The position numbers and the translations under genes were made by a program. DNA of 64,000 bases from Cupriavidus oxalaticus (GTDB lineage Bacteria; Pseudomonadota; Gammaproteobacteria; Burkholderiales; Burkholderiaceae), in assembly GCF_016894385.1 (NCBI RefSeq), contig NZ_CP069811.1:62001-126000 (forward strand). Reading direction: 5' to 3'. The notes under the pieces are model-generated. The model saw nothing but the letters and a program-made list of their open reading frames with translations. It was not told the DNA's origin and did not search any database. Positions 8,809 to 18,223 of the stretch are shown piece by piece (position 1 is the first letter of the stretch; each line of letters opens with the position of its first letter).

Positions 8809-8940
8809 GGCGATACAAAAATTATATGGATCGAGCCAATTTTAGAATTAGACGCAAATCCTTAGGGTTTGAATAATGCAGATCAAAGGGCCGCAGCGTG
8901 TTCGTCAGCCACGCCGGTCCACCCGCCAAGGAGACCACAC
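8809..8940. promoter_or_regulatory. divergent LysR / acyl-CoA dehydrogenase promoter region
   Basis: The 132-bp gap between the two divergent starts has an AT-rich stretch (8819-8876) unlike the GC-rich surroundings. It contains an imperfect palindrome AAATCCTTAGGGTTT (8859-8873). It should hold both promoters and the LysR site, but I could not define a single T-N11-A box with confidence. Confidence 0.55.
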
Positions 8941-10740
8941 ATGCCGACCAGCGCCGTGCGCGATACCGCACCTCACGTCCAGCCCGACAGCCCCGCCGCC
9001 GCTCATCCGGTACCCGACCGCCAGGGCGGCAGCCTGCTCGCCGCCGATCCCGAGTTGCGTGCACTGCTGCCGCTCTACCTGCCGGCGGACCTGTTCAACC
9101 ACCTGCTGCCGCACCTCGAGCGCATGGGCGCGCTGGCTGGCGGCGTGCTCGACGAACTGGCCGCCGTGGCTGACCAGAACCCCCCGACGCTGAGCTACCG
9201 CACCCGCAGCGGCGTCGACGCGCAGCGCATCGACAAGCATCCCGCCTATGTGGAAATGGAGCGCGTGGCCTTCGCCGAATTCGGGCTGGCCGCCGCCTCG
9301 CACCGCGGCGGCGTGCTCGGCTGGGACAAGCCCATGCCGCCGGCGGCGAAGTACGCGCTTACCTATCTGTTCGTGCAAGCCGAGTTCGGCCTGTGTTGCC
9401 CGCTGTCGATGACCGACTCGCTGACGCGCACGCTGCGCAAGTTCGGCGATCCGGCACTGGTCGAAAAATTCCTGCCCAACCTGACCACGCAGGTGTTCGA
9501 AGACCTGTACCAGGGCGCGATGTTCATGACCGAGCAGGGCGCCGGCTCCGACGTGGCCGCCACCGCCACGCGCGCGGTGCGCGATGCCGGTGCCGAGGGC
9601 GGCTGGCGCCTGCACGGCGACAAGTGGTTCTGCTCCAACCCCGATGCCGCGCTGGCGATGGTGCTGGCGCGCGTGGAAGACGAGGCCGGCAACGCCGTCC
9701 CCGGCCACAAGGGCGTGTCGCTGTTCCTGCTGCCGCGCAAGCTGGCCGACGGCAGCGACAACCACTACCGCATCATCCGGCTCAAGGACAAGCTCGGCAC
9801 GCGCTCGATGGCCAGCGGCGAGATCCGGCTGGAAGGTGCGCAGGCTTATCTCGTCGGCGAACCGGGCCGCGGCTTCGTGCAGATGGCCGACATGATCAAC
9901 AACTCGCGCCTGTCCAACGGCGTGCGCGCCGCCGGCCTGATGCGCCGCGCGCTGACCGAGGGCCTGTTCATTGCGCATGAGCGCCGCGCCTTCGGCAAGC
10001 GCCTGGAGGACATGCCGCTGATGCGCCGCCAGCTGCTCAAGCTGACGCTGCCCACCGAGCAGGCGCGCACCATGGTGTTCCAGACCGCCGAGGCGCTGCG
10101 CCGCGCCGATGCCGGCGAGGCCGACGCCTATCCGCTGATGCGCATCCTGACCCCGCTGATCAAGTTCCGCGCCTGCCGCGACGCGCGCAAGGTCACCGGC
10201 GACGCCATGGAGATCCGCGGCGGCTGCGGCTATATCGAGGAATGGAGCGACCCGCGCCTGGTGCGCGACGCCCACCTCGGCTCGATCTGGGAAGGCACCA
10301 GCAATATCGTCGCGCTCGACGTGCTGCGCGCGATCCGCCGCGAAGGCGCGCTGCCGGTGCTGCAGGCACACCTGGCCGGGCTGCTGGCCGATACGCCGAT
10401 GCATGCCGGCGCGCGGGCCACGTTCGAAGGCGCCATCGCCGCCGCCGCGAAGCTGGCCGCGCACGCCGCCGAAGCCGGCGCCGACGGCGACCTGCTGGCG
10501 CGCCAGGCGGCTTCGGCGCTGTACCACGTCACCACTGCCACGGCGATGGCGTGGGAAGCCGGCCGCATCGGCTCGGTGCGCCGCATGCGCCTGGCGCAAC
10601 TGGTGCTGCGCCACCGCGTGCTGCCGCAGGATCCGCTGGCGGCAAGCACCGAGCCGGAATGGCTGGCCGAAACGGTGGCGCCCCCTGCTGACGGCGTGGT
10701 GCGCGCAGCAGGCGCGGTCGCCGACGTGAACGTGTTCTGA
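8941..10740 (+). CDS. AidB-like acyl-CoA dehydrogenase
   Basis: FAD-dependent flavoprotein of the acyl-CoA dehydrogenase superfamily, 599 residues, closer to AidB than to short-chain enzymes. Visible marks are the central FMTEQGAGSDVAATATRAVR segment (flavin/substrate loop, ~195-215), GDKWFCSNPDAALAMVLAR, the RLKDKLGTRSMASGEI stretch, and the C-terminal EIRGGCGYIEEW followed by GSIWEGTSNIVALDVLRAI (~445). That last motif holds the likely catalytic Glu and is very AidB-like. ATG 8941 follows AAGGAGACC at good spacing. It leads a three-gene operon with a Bug receptor and a CoA-transferase, which points to uptake, CoA activation and oxidation of an organic acid; the substrate is unknown. Confidence 0.88.
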   Translation: MPTSAVRDTAPHVQPDSPAAAHPVPDRQGGSLLAADPELRALLPLYLPADLFNHLLPHLERMGALAGGVLDELAAVADQNPPTLSYRTRSGVDAQRIDKHPAYVEMERVAFAEFGLAAASHRGGVLGWDKPMPPAAKYALTYLFVQAEFGLCCPLSMTDSLTRTLRKFGDPALVEKFLPNLTTQVFEDLYQGAMFMTEQGAGSDVAATATRAVRDAGAEGGWRLHGDKWFCSNPDAALAMVLARVEDEAGNAVPGHKGVSLFLLPRKLADGSDNHYRIIRLKDKLGTRSMASGEIRLEGAQAYLVGEPGRGFVQMADMINNSRLSNGVRAAGLMRRALTEGLFIAHERRAFGKRLEDMPLMRRQLLKLTLPTEQARTMVFQTAEALRRADAGEADAYPLMRILTPLIKFRACRDARKVTGDAMEIRGGCGYIEEWSDPRLVRDAHLGSIWEGTSNIVALDVLRAIRREGALPVLQAHLAGLLADTPMHAGARATFEGAIAAAAKLAAHAAEAGADGDLLARQAASALYHVTTATAMAWEAGRIGSVRRMRLAQLVLRHRVLPQDPLAASTEPEWLAETVAPPADGVVRAAGAVADVNVF

Positions 10741-10766
10741 CGCCGTATCCATCCCGATTGTTTGCT

Positions 10767-10885
10767 CCCCTCTCCCGCCAGCGGGAGAGGGGCCGGGGGT
10801 GAGGGCAGGCGGTGGCATACCGAGACGCCTCGCTTCGTTGATGCTCCCGCCCTCACCCCAACCCTCTCCCGCAAGCGGGAGAGGG
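10767..10885. repeat. REP-like composite palindrome A
   Basis: Two hairpins face each other: CCCTCTCCCGC paired arms around CA (10767-10792) and around AA (10862-10885). Between them GGGGTGAGGGC (10797-10807) pairs with GCCCTCACCCC (10849-10859), so the whole element can fold as one long structure. Near-identical elements occur at 14977-15096, and single-hairpin forms at 13111-13136 and 59850-59873. Confidence 0.9.
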
Positions 10886-10959
10886 AGCACCCCCAACCCA
10901 AGACGCCCCAACCATCCCGTTTACCCCGCGGGAGACGTCCTACACCAGGAGACAACGCC

Positions 10960-11934
10960 ATGAAACTCTGGCACCGCGTAGCGGCCATCGCCGCCTGCTC
11001 CCTTTGCATTGCCCCCGCCTTCGCCCAGAAGGAATTTCCGACCAAGCCGATCATGATGGTGGTCACCTATCCGCCCGGCGGCCCCACGGATGCCATGGCG
11101 CGCACGCTCGCGGCCGCGCTCAAGAGCAGCCTGGGCCAGCCGGTGGTGGTGGAAAACCGCGCCGGCGCCGGCGGCAACATCGGCGCGGAAGCCGTGGCGC
11201 GCGCCGAGCCCGACGGCTACACGCTGATGTTCGGCACCTCGGCGCCGCTGGCGATCAATGTCAGCCTGTACCGCAAGATCAACTACGACCCGATCAAGAG
11301 CTTTGCGCCCGTGATCCAGATCGGCCAGCTGCCCAACGTGCTGGTGGTCAACCCGTCGGTGCCGGCCAGGAACGTCAGCGAGCTGATCGCCTATGGCAAG
11401 GCGCATCCGGGCAAGCTGACCTATGCCTCGTCCGGCAATGGCGCGTCGTCGCACCTGGCCGGCGTGCTGTTCAACAACGTCACCGGCACCGACTTCCAGC
11501 ACATCCCCTACAAGGGCACCGGCCCGGCGCTGAACGACCTGCTGGGTGGCCAGGTGAGCATGACCTTCACCGACGTGCTGACGGCGATGCCCTTCATCAA
11601 GAGCGGCAAGGTGCGTCCGCTGGGCGTGACCACCAAGGCGCGCTCGCAGGCGCTGCCCGACGTGCCGACGGTGGCCGAGCAGGGCGTGCCCGGCTTCGAC
11701 GTATCGGTGTTCTTCGGCGTGGTCGCACCCGCCGGCACGCCGCCGGAAGTGATCGGCAAGCTCAACCGCGCCTTCGCCGATGCCCTCAAGCAGCCGGAGG
11801 TGCGCAAGACCTTGCTGGCGCAGGGCCTGGAGTTCGCGCCGTCGACCACGCCCGAGCAGCTCGGCGGCTTCGTCAAGGCCGAAGTCAGCAAGTGGCGCGC
11901 CGTGGTGCAGAAATCCGGCGCCCAACTCGACTGA
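10960..11934 (+). CDS. Bug/TctC-family periplasmic solute-binding protein
   Basis: A 324-residue exported receptor of the Bug (Bordetella uptake gene) family, which binds carboxylates and other small molecules in the periplasm. The signal peptide is MKLWHRVAAIAACSLCIAPAFA, cut before QKEFP. Family motifs follow: YPPGGPTDAMART, VVVENRAGAGGNIGAEAVA, PDGYTLMFGT, FQHIPYKGTGPALNDLLGGQ, and LPDVPTVAEQGVPGF. A GGAGA ribosome site precedes the ATG. No TctAB membrane genes are nearby, so it must use a shared transporter or act in sensing. Its place between a dehydrogenase and a CoA-transferase suggests it captures the substrate of that pathway. Confidence 0.93.
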   Translation: MKLWHRVAAIAACSLCIAPAFAQKEFPTKPIMMVVTYPPGGPTDAMARTLAAALKSSLGQPVVVENRAGAGGNIGAEAVARAEPDGYTLMFGTSAPLAINVSLYRKINYDPIKSFAPVIQIGQLPNVLVVNPSVPARNVSELIAYGKAHPGKLTYASSGNGASSHLAGVLFNNVTGTDFQHIPYKGTGPALNDLLGGQVSMTFTDVLTAMPFIKSGKVRPLGVTTKARSQALPDVPTVAEQGVPGFDVSVFFGVVAPAGTPPEVIGKLNRAFADALKQPEVRKTLLAQGLEFAPSTTPEQLGGFVKAEVSKWRAVVQKSGAQLD

Positions 11935-11951
11935 GCAGCAAGGAGACCGCC

Positions 11952-13091
11952 ATGACGCAATCCAGCCCCGGCGCGCTCGCCGGCATCCGCGTGGTCGACC
12001 TGTCGCGCATCCTGGGCGGCCCGTACTGCGGCCAGATCCTCGGCGACCACGGTGCCGACGTGCTCAAGATCGAACCGCCGCAAGGCGACGACACCCGTAC
12101 CTGGGGGCCGCCGTTCAAGGACGGCGTGGCGTCCTACTACTTTGGCCTGAACCGTAACAAGCGGGTGATGCGGCTGGACCTGACCACGGCAGGCGGGCGC
12201 GAAGTCCTGCTGGCGCTGCTGGCCGAGGCCGACGTGCTGGTCGAGAACTTCAAGACCGGCACGATGGAGAAATGGGGCTTGGGCTATGACATACTGTCGG
12301 AGCGCTTCCCGGGGCTGGTGCATTGCCGCGTGTCGGGCTTCGGCGCGGATGGCCCGCTCGGTGGCCTGCCCGGTTACGATGCGGCGATCCAGGCCATGTC
12401 CGGCATCATGAGCATCAACGGCGAAGCCGATGGCGACGCGCTGCGCGTGGGTTTGCCGGTGGTCGACATGGTCACCGGGCTCAATGCCGCGATCGGCGTG
12501 TTGCTGGCGCTGCAGGAACGCGCGCGCAGCGGGCGCGGGCAGTTTGTCGAGGCGGCGCTGTATGACTCCGGCCTGTCGCTGCTGCATCCGCATGCGGCCA
12601 ACTGGTTCATGAGCGGCAAGACCCCGCAGCGTACCGGTAACGCGCATCCGAACATCTACCCGTACGATACCGTGGCCACTGCCACCGACCCGATCTTTCT
12701 CGCGGTCGGCAATGACCGGCAGTTCCGCATCCTGTGCGAACACCTGGAGGTGCCGGCACTGGCAGAAGACGAACGCTATGCCACCGCCGGCGCGCGGTCG
12801 GTGAACCGCGTGGCGCTGAAGGCCGAGCTGGAGGCGCACCTGCGCAAGCACGATGGCAAGACGCTGGCCGACACGCTGGTTGCCGCGGGCGTGCCGTGCG
12901 CACCGGTGCTGTCGGTGGCCGATGCCCTGCAGCATCCGCACACGTTGCATCGCGAGATGGTGGTGGAAATGGAAGGCGGCTACCAGGGGCTGGGCGCGCC
13001 GGTCAAGCTGAGCCGCACGCCGGCGACGTACCGGCATGCGCCGTTGACCGAGGGAGAGGAATTCCTGCCGCGCAACGTCGGCGCAGCCTGA
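11952..13091 (+). CDS. CaiB/BaiF-type class III CoA-transferase
   Basis: Moves CoA between acyl groups in the cytoplasm. The 379-residue product has the family start GIRVVDLSRILGGPYCGQIL, GADVLKIEPPQGDD, YFGLNRNKRVMRLDL and VLVENFKTGTMEKWGLGY. The segment VEAALYDSG (Asp near residue 204) matches the catalytic aspartate of formyl-CoA transferase. AAGGAGACC precedes the ATG, 15 bp after the Bug gene. It ends the operon and is followed by a single REP-like hairpin. Donor and acceptor are unknown; with an acyl-CoA dehydrogenase beside it, it probably activates the acid that enters through the Bug receptor. Confidence 0.92.
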   Translation: MTQSSPGALAGIRVVDLSRILGGPYCGQILGDHGADVLKIEPPQGDDTRTWGPPFKDGVASYYFGLNRNKRVMRLDLTTAGGREVLLALLAEADVLVENFKTGTMEKWGLGYDILSERFPGLVHCRVSGFGADGPLGGLPGYDAAIQAMSGIMSINGEADGDALRVGLPVVDMVTGLNAAIGVLLALQERARSGRGQFVEAALYDSGLSLLHPHAANWFMSGKTPQRTGNAHPNIYPYDTVATATDPIFLAVGNDRQFRILCEHLEVPALAEDERYATAGARSVNRVALKAELEAHLRKHDGKTLADTLVAAGVPCAPVLSVADALQHPHTLHREMVVEMEGGYQGLGAPVKLSRTPATYRHAPLTEGEEFLPRNVGAA

Positions 13092-13110
13092 GCGCTGCCG
13101 ATTGCTGGCG

Positions 13111-13136
13111 CCCCTCTCCCGCTTGCGGGAGAGGGG
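13111..13136. repeat. REP-like hairpin B (single)
   Basis: Arms CCCCTCTCCCGC and GCGGGAGAGGGG around TT, a perfect 12-bp stem. It lies between the convergent CoA-transferase and lactate permease genes and may also slow transcription from both. Confidence 0.88.
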
Positions 13137-13188
13137 TTGGGGGAGAGGGCGGGCGCTCGCAGAACCGCCCACCCAGGCAGATGCCAAC

Positions 13189-14889
13189 TCAGCCAGGAAT
13201 CATCCCCGGCAGCCAGTAAGCCTGCACCATCGTGATCACCCCGATGATCACCGCAAACAACAAGCTGTGCTTGACGGTAAACCGGAACAGCTCCGACTCC
13301 TTGCCCACCAGCCCCGTCGCCGCGCACGCCACCGCGATCGATTGCGGCGAGATCATCTTGGCGGTCACGCCGCCAGTGGTGTTGGCCGCCACCATCAGGG
13401 TGTCGGACACGCCGATCTGGTGCGCGGTGGTGTTCTGCAGCGCGCAGAACAGCGCGTTGGACGACGTATCCGATCCGGTCAGGAACACGCCCAGCCAGCC
13501 GAGGAACGGCGAGAAGAACGGGAACGCGGCCCCGGTGCCGGCCAGCAGCAGTGCCAGCGTCGAGGACATGCCGGAGTAGTTCGCGACGAAGGCAAAGGCC
13601 AGCACCAGCCCGATCGACAGCACCGGGCGCGCCAGTTCCACCAGCGTCTCGCCGAAGGTAACAACCAGGTCGCGCGGCTTCATGCGCAGCAGCACGGCCG
13701 AGATCAGCGCGGTCAGCAGGATCGCGGTGCCCACGGCGGACAGCAGGTCCAGCTTCAGCACGGCGTCATAGGCCTTGGGCGTGGCCACGATCGGCGCGGC
13801 CTTGATCACCATCTGGTCCAGCCCCGGCACCTTGAACTTCAGCACCGTGCCCGCCAGCGCGCCGTTGGCGGCGAACAGCGCCTTGAACGGCTGCAGGCTC
13901 CATACCGTGACGATCGCCGTCAGGATGCCGAACGGTGCCCAGGCGCGCAGTGTCTGCGCCAGCGTGTAGGGCGATGCCTTGCGGCTTACCGGGGCGGCGC
14001 CAAAACCGCCGCCGAAGCCGCCCAGCGCCACGGTGCCGCCGCTAACCGTACCGCCCGCGCGTTGCGATGCACTGCGCGGCTGCCACACCTTCAGGAACGC
14101 CGCCAGCGACACCAGGCTGACCAGCGCCGAGGTGATATCCGGCAGTTCCGGCCCGATATGGTTGGAAGTGAAGTACTGCGTCACGGCAAAGCTGCCGCCG
14201 CACACCAGCGCCGCCGGCCAGGTCTCGCGCACGCCCTTGGCGCCGTCCATCATGAACACCAGCCAGAAAGGCACCAGCAGCGACAGCAGCGGCAGCTGGC
14301 GGCCGGCCATGGCGCCGATCAGGAAGGGATCGATGCCCGTGACCTGTCCGGCCACGATGATGGGAATACCCATCGCGCCAAACGCCACCGGCGCGGTATT
14401 GGCGATCAGGCACAGCCCGGCGGCATACAGCGGATTGAAGCCCAGGCCGACCAGCAGCGCGGCGGTGATCGCCACCGGCGCGCCGAAGCCTGCCGCGCCT
14501 TCCAGGAAAGCGCCGAAGGCAAAGCCGATCAGCAGCATCTGCAGGCGCTGGTCGTCGGTGATCGCCAGCACCGAGGCGCGGATGATGTCGAACTGGCCGG
14601 TCTTGACCACGATCTTGTAGAGGAACACCGCGGTCACGATGATCCATGCGATCGGCCACAGCCCGTAGGCAAAGCCGAAGCCGGCCGCGGCCAGCGCCTG
14701 CTGCACCGGCATGCCGTAGGCGAAGATCGCCACGCCGAGCGCCAGCAGCAGCGTGACCGCGGCGGCGACATGACCCTTCATGCGCCACACGGCCAGCGCG
14801 ATGAAGAAGAACAGGATGGGAATGGCCGCCGCCAGCGCCGACAGCCACAGGCTGCCTAGCGGCGTATAGAGTTGGGTCCAGGGTTGCAC
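13189..14889 (-). CDS. lldP: L-lactate permease
   Basis: Inner-membrane proton/lactate (and glycolate) symporter of the LctP family, 566 residues with at least 12 hydrophobic segments. Recognisable stretches are [40 protein letters not shown], the conserved [20 protein letters not shown] and [15 protein letters not shown], and the C-terminal [18 protein letters not shown] loop near residue 280 carries a Gly-rich insert ([15 protein letters not shown]). It lies 244 bp downstream of lutB, from which it is separated by a REP-like element, so it may be read from the lut promoter or its own. With lutABC next door the physiological substrate is very likely L-lactate. Confidence 0.95.
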   Translation of the reverse strand: MQPWTQLYTPLGSLWLSALAAAIPILFFFIALAVWRMKGHVAAAVTLLLALGVAIFAYGMPVQQALAAAGFGFAYGLWPIAWIIVTAVFLYKIVVKTGQFDIIRASVLAITDDQRLQMLLIGFAFGAFLEGAAGFGAPVAITAALLVGLGFNPLYAAGLCLIANTAPVAFGAMGIPIIVAGQVTGIDPFLIGAMAGRQLPLLSLLVPFWLVFMMDGAKGVRETWPAALVCGGSFAVTQYFTSNHIGPELPDITSALVSLVSLAAFLKVWQPRSASQRAGGTVSGGTVALGGFGGGFGAAPVSRKASPYTLAQTLRAWAPFGILTAIVTVWSLQPFKALFAANGALAGTVLKFKVPGLDQMVIKAAPIVATPKAYDAVLKLDLLSAVGTAILLTALISAVLLRMKPRDLVVTFGETLVELARPVLSIGLVLAFAFVANYSGMSSTLALLLAGTGAAFPFFSPFLGWLGVFLTGSDTSSNALFCALQNTTAHQIGVSDTLMVAANTTGGVTAKMISPQSIAVACAATGLVGKESELFRFTVKHSLLFAVIIGVITMVQAYWLPGMIPG

Positions 14890-14976
14890 GGTTAGTCTCC
14901 TGCTTCAGTGATGTTTCGGGAAAACCTTTGTAGTTCTGGTGAACGCGGCGAGCCTTGGCATGCTCGCTGGTTTGCT

Positions 14977-15096
14977 CCCCTCTCCCGCTTGCGGGAGAGG
15001 GGCAGGGGGTGAGGGCAGGCGCTCGCTATGCAACGGCGCCAAACTCCGTGGATGCACCCGCCCTCACCCCAACCCTCTCCCGCAAGCGGGAGAGGG
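14977..15096. repeat. REP-like composite palindrome C
   Basis: Same layout as element A: hairpin 14977-15002 (stem of 12, loop TT), GGGGTGAGGGC pairing with GCCCTCACCCC, and hairpin 15073-15096 (stem of 11, loop AA). The middle ~45 bp differ from element A. It lies between lutB and lldP. Confidence 0.9.
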
Positions 15097-15133
15097 AGCA
15101 CACAATCGACAGCTGGCAAGGTCAGGGCAGCGC

Positions 15134-16579
15134 CTACTCCGGCTGCCCCTTCTCCTTGAGCAGATCCGCCAGGCTCTTCGCCGCCGGCTTCAGCGGCGTG
15201 CGATGCTGCGTCCATCCCATCTGCTTCGACGGCGCCAGCGCACGCAGCCGCGTGGCCGCCCAGCGGAACATCCGGTAAGTGGCCGGGTGCGAATACGCCC
15301 CGCTCCAGAAGCGCCACACCAGGTGCTCGCCCTTGCTGTACTTCGCGCCTTGCCCGCGCAGCGGATTGGCCACCCGTTCCTCCGGATCGCGGTTGGCCTC
15401 GGTACGCAGGCGCACCAGCAATTGCGGGATCGGGATGCGCACCGGGCAGACCTCGCCGCAGGCGCCGCACAGGCTCGATGCGGTGGGCAGGTCCGCAGTG
15501 GCTTCGAGTCCCAGCAAATGGGGCGAGATGATCTTGCCGATCGGACCGGGATAGGTCGTGCCATAGGCATGGCCGCCGATGCGCGTATAGACCGGGCAGT
15601 GGTTCATGCATGCGCCGCACCGGATGCACTGCAGCGTGGCGCGCAGCTGCGCGTCGGCATAGGCCTGCGTGCGGCCGTTGTCGAGCAGTACCAGGTGCAC
15701 CTCGTGCGGCCCGTCGCGCTCGCCGTCGCGGCGCGGGCCGGAGATGAGGTTGAAATACGTGGTGATCGCCTGCCCGGTGGCCGAGCGCGTCAGCAGGCTC
15801 GACAGCGGCACGATGTGCTCGAGCTTCGCCACCACCTTTTCCATGCCCATGATGGCGATATGCACATCGGGGACCGTGGTGGAAAGCCGGCCGTTGCCCT
15901 CGTTTTCGACCAGCCACAGGGTGCCGGTGTCCGCCGCGGCGAAGTTGACGCCGGACAGGCCGATATCGGCGCCGACGAACGCCTGCCGCAGCGCGCGGCG
16001 GCCGGTCTGGATCAGCGCGTCGACGTCCTCGGTATAGGGCGTGTCGGGAATATGCCGCTCGAACAGCGCGGCGATGTCGCCCTTGGTCTTGTGGATCGCC
16101 GGCATCACGATATGCGACGGCTTCTCGCCCGCCAGCTGGACGATGTACTCGCCCATGTCCGACTCGATGCAGTCCACGCCGCGCTCGGCCAGGTAATGGT
16201 TCAGCTCGATCTCCTCGCTGGCCATCGACTTGCCCTTGATCACGCGCCTGGCCTGCCTTGCTGCCGCGATGCCGTGGATGATGCGGTTGGCCTCGTCGGC
16301 GGTCTCGGCCCAGTGGACCTGCACACCGGCGGCGCCGAGCTTCTCCTCCAGCTGCACCAGCAGGTCCGGCAGGTTGGCGAGCGCATGCTGGCGTACCGCT
16401 TCGCCCAGATCGCGCAGCCGCTCCAGTTCATCGGCGTCGGGAAACTGCGCCTGCCGCTTGCCCTGCAGGAAGTCCATCGCGCCGCGAAAGCTCTGGCGCA
16501 GTTTGGGATCGTCCAGCGCCTCGCGCGCGCGCGCCTTGAAGTCTTGCGGCGCGACGAAATGCAGCGTGCTCTGGCTCAT
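15134..16579 (-). CDS. lutB: lactate utilisation iron-sulfur protein LutB
   Basis: Fe-S subunit of the LutABC L-lactate oxidising complex, 481 residues. The N-terminal LUD domain includes VIKGKSMASEEIELNHYLAE and GVNFAAADTGTLWLVENEGN. The C-terminal ferredoxin-like part has CIRCGACMNHCPVY (~315) and CGACGEVCPV (~371), giving ligands for two 4Fe-4S clusters. The ATG at 16579 overlaps the lutC stop by four bases (ATGA), showing translational coupling. The long C-terminal tail after the clusters is typical of LutB. Electrons from lactate should pass through these clusters to the respiratory chain. Confidence 0.96.
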   Translation of the reverse strand: MSQSTLHFVAPQDFKARAREALDDPKLRQSFRGAMDFLQGKRQAQFPDADELERLRDLGEAVRQHALANLPDLLVQLEEKLGAAGVQVHWAETADEANRIIHGIAAARQARRVIKGKSMASEEIELNHYLAERGVDCIESDMGEYIVQLAGEKPSHIVMPAIHKTKGDIAALFERHIPDTPYTEDVDALIQTGRRALRQAFVGADIGLSGVNFAAADTGTLWLVENEGNGRLSTTVPDVHIAIMGMEKVVAKLEHIVPLSSLLTRSATGQAITTYFNLISGPRRDGERDGPHEVHLVLLDNGRTQAYADAQLRATLQCIRCGACMNHCPVYTRIGGHAYGTTYPGPIGKIISPHLLGLEATADLPTASSLCGACGEVCPVRIPIPQLLVRLRTEANRDPEERVANPLRGQGAKYSKGEHLVWRFWSGAYSHPATYRMFRWAATRLRALAPSKQMGWTQHRTPLKPAAKSLADLLKEKGQPE

Positions 16580-17313
16580 TGCACGGCCTCCTTGTTGTCG
16601 ATGTCCAGCTTGTCGATGTCCAGCTTGTCGATGTCCCCCACGATGACGACCCACAGCCGGCGCGGTCCGTGCGCACCGTAGGCCAGCGTCTGCTGGATAT
16701 CGGAGGTCTTGGACGGGCCCGAGATCATTACCAGGTTGGTCGGCATGCCGTCGCGCCAGCGTTCGGCGCGCGCGGCCATGTGCAGGTCCTGGTGCAGCGT
16801 CGATGCGCGCACCAGCGCCACGTGCAGCGGCGGCACCAGCGATACCGTGCGCGGCGAACCGGCATCCGGCGCAACGATCAGCGTGCCGGTGGCGGCAATG
16901 CCCGAGCGCGCCACGGTAAAGCCGGCGTCGACGGTGTCGAACAGCTCCGCTTTCCAGGCTTCGATGGGGCGCTCATAGCCGATGGCCTTGACCTGCGGCG
17001 GCAGCGCGGCAGCCAGCGCCGCGCCGGCGCGGCTCGCGGGATCGAGCAGCAAGCGCCGGACGCCGGCCTGGGCCAGCGCCGTGGCCAGCAATGCCGGCCA
17101 TGCTTGTTCATCGGCGCACCAGACTTCCGCGTGCGAGGCTTCCAGTGCGGTGCGCATTGCATCGACCAACTCGTCGACGCTCGGGGCATCGTGCCGGCGT
17201 GCCTCGAAATGGCCATCGATGCGGCGATCCAGTTCAGCGGTGGAAGAGGCGGGCGCAGGGGCGGCGGCGCGCAGCCGGCCGAGCATGCGTTCGCGGGCGC
17301 CGGGCGTGCTCAT
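16576..17313 (-). CDS. lutC: lactate utilisation protein LutC
   Basis: LUD-domain subunit of LutABC, 245 residues. The family core is seen in AGFTVARSGIAATGTLIVAP, SLVPPLHVALVRASTLHQDL and MISGPSKTSDIQQTLAYGAHGPR. Both ends overlap neighbours by four bases (lutA stop/lutC start at 17310-17313 and lutC stop/lutB start at 16576-16579). The last residues are odd: GDIDKLDIDKLDIDNKEAVQ, where a 15-bp unit coding LDIDK is repeated in tandem. Most LutC proteins end soon after the GPR-L-V-V strand, so this tail is a local expansion. Confidence 0.94.
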   Translation of the reverse strand: MSTPGARERMLGRLRAAAPAPASSTAELDRRIDGHFEARRHDAPSVDELVDAMRTALEASHAEVWCADEQAWPALLATALAQAGVRRLLLDPASRAGAALAAALPPQVKAIGYERPIEAWKAELFDTVDAGFTVARSGIAATGTLIVAPDAGSPRTVSLVPPLHVALVRASTLHQDLHMAARAERWRDGMPTNLVMISGPSKTSDIQQTLAYGAHGPRRLWVVIVGDIDKLDIDKLDIDNKEAVQ

Positions 17314-18092
17314 GCGGCACCTCCGGTACGGCGCCACAGGAAGCTGGCCAGGTGCTCGACCTGCAGCGGCGCGCCGTCATGCGCGGCGGTGTGGCCGATA
17401 TTGAGCAGGCAGCCGCAGTCGGCCGACACCAGCCGCCCGCAGCCGGTGGCGCAGGCGGACGCAACCTTGTCGCGCACCATCGCGCCGGAGATATCGGGAT
17501 GCTTGAGTGAGAACGTGCCGCCGAAGCCGCAGCATTCCGACTCGCGCTGATGCTCGACGCGGGTCACGCCCGGCAATGCGTCGACCAGCGCCACGCCATG
17601 CTGGCGCGTACCCATTTCGCGGCGCGCGCCGCAGGAGGTATGCAGCACGATCCGCTCGGGCGCCTGGCCCGGCGGCATGGCGTCGTGGAAATCGACATGG
17701 AGCACGTGCAGCAGGAATTCGCCCAGCTCGTAGATCCGCTCGGCCAGCGCGCGCGCCTTCGGGCCTGCCACGGGATCGTCGGCGAACAATTGCGGCCAGT
17801 GGTGGCGCATCATGCCGGCGCATGACCCGGACGGCACGACCACCGGCCACGGCTGGCTGAACAGGTCCAGCTGCGCGCGGGCGACCGCTCGCGCGGCGTC
17901 GGGATTGCCGCTGCTGTAGGCCGGCTGGCCACAGCAGCTCTGCGCACGCGGAAAATGTACGGTGAGGCCTTCGCGCTCGAGCAGCCGCACGGCGTCGAGC
18001 CCCGCCTGCGGCACGAACAGGTCGACCAGGCAGGTGGCAAAGAGGTAGGCCTGCGTGGGGGCAGGGCCGCTGGGGTACTGACGATCCTTCAT
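17310..18092 (-). CDS. lutA: lactate utilisation protein LutA
   Basis: Cysteine-rich (CCG-domain) subunit of LutABC, 260 residues. Two CCG motifs are visible: SCCGQPAYSSGN (~52) and ECCGFGGTFSLKHPDIS (~186), each expected to help hold a non-cubane or 4Fe-4S cluster as in heterodisulfide reductase subunit B. Other family marks are ATCLVDLFVPQAGLDAVRLLE, VVVPSGSCAGMMRHHWPQLF and SADCGCLLNIG. The start at 18092 begins MKDRQYP, just before YLFATCLVDL; upstream in-frame codons run into the regulator's control region. It is the first gene of lutA-lutC-lutB and divergent from lutR. Confidence 0.95.
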   Translation of the reverse strand: MKDRQYPSGPAPTQAYLFATCLVDLFVPQAGLDAVRLLEREGLTVHFPRAQSCCGQPAYSSGNPDAARAVARAQLDLFSQPWPVVVPSGSCAGMMRHHWPQLFADDPVAGPKARALAERIYELGEFLLHVLHVDFHDAMPPGQAPERIVLHTSCGARREMGTRQHGVALVDALPGVTRVEHQRESECCGFGGTFSLKHPDISGAMVRDKVASACATGCGRLVSADCGCLLNIGHTAAHDGAPLQVEHLASFLWRRTGGAA

Positions 18093-18175
18093 GTCTCGCT
18101 CCGGATGTGCTGGGGTTGCGCTGCTTGGCGTCGCACATTTGGGCGCATAATTCCCGCTTCCGAGCGGCAGTTCAA

Positions 18176-18190
18176 ATTGGTTGGACCAGT
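18176..18190. promoter_or_regulatory. LutR/LldR-type operator 1
   Basis: ATTGGTTGGACCAGT has the TTGGT-N3-ACCA pattern recognised by FadR-family lactate and pyruvate regulators (LldR, PdhR). It lies between the lutA start (18092) and the lutR start (18224), where it can control both. Confidence 0.75.
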
Positions 18191-18223
18191 CGGCGGGGCG
18201 ACTGTGGAGCGGGGGCGGACGGC

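Noticed and set aside
17603..17616. CGTACCCATTTC inside lutA, resembling the 4.6-kb repeat
   Set aside because: It matches only 12 bp and encodes the conserved REMGT stretch of LutA, so a chance likeness is more likely.
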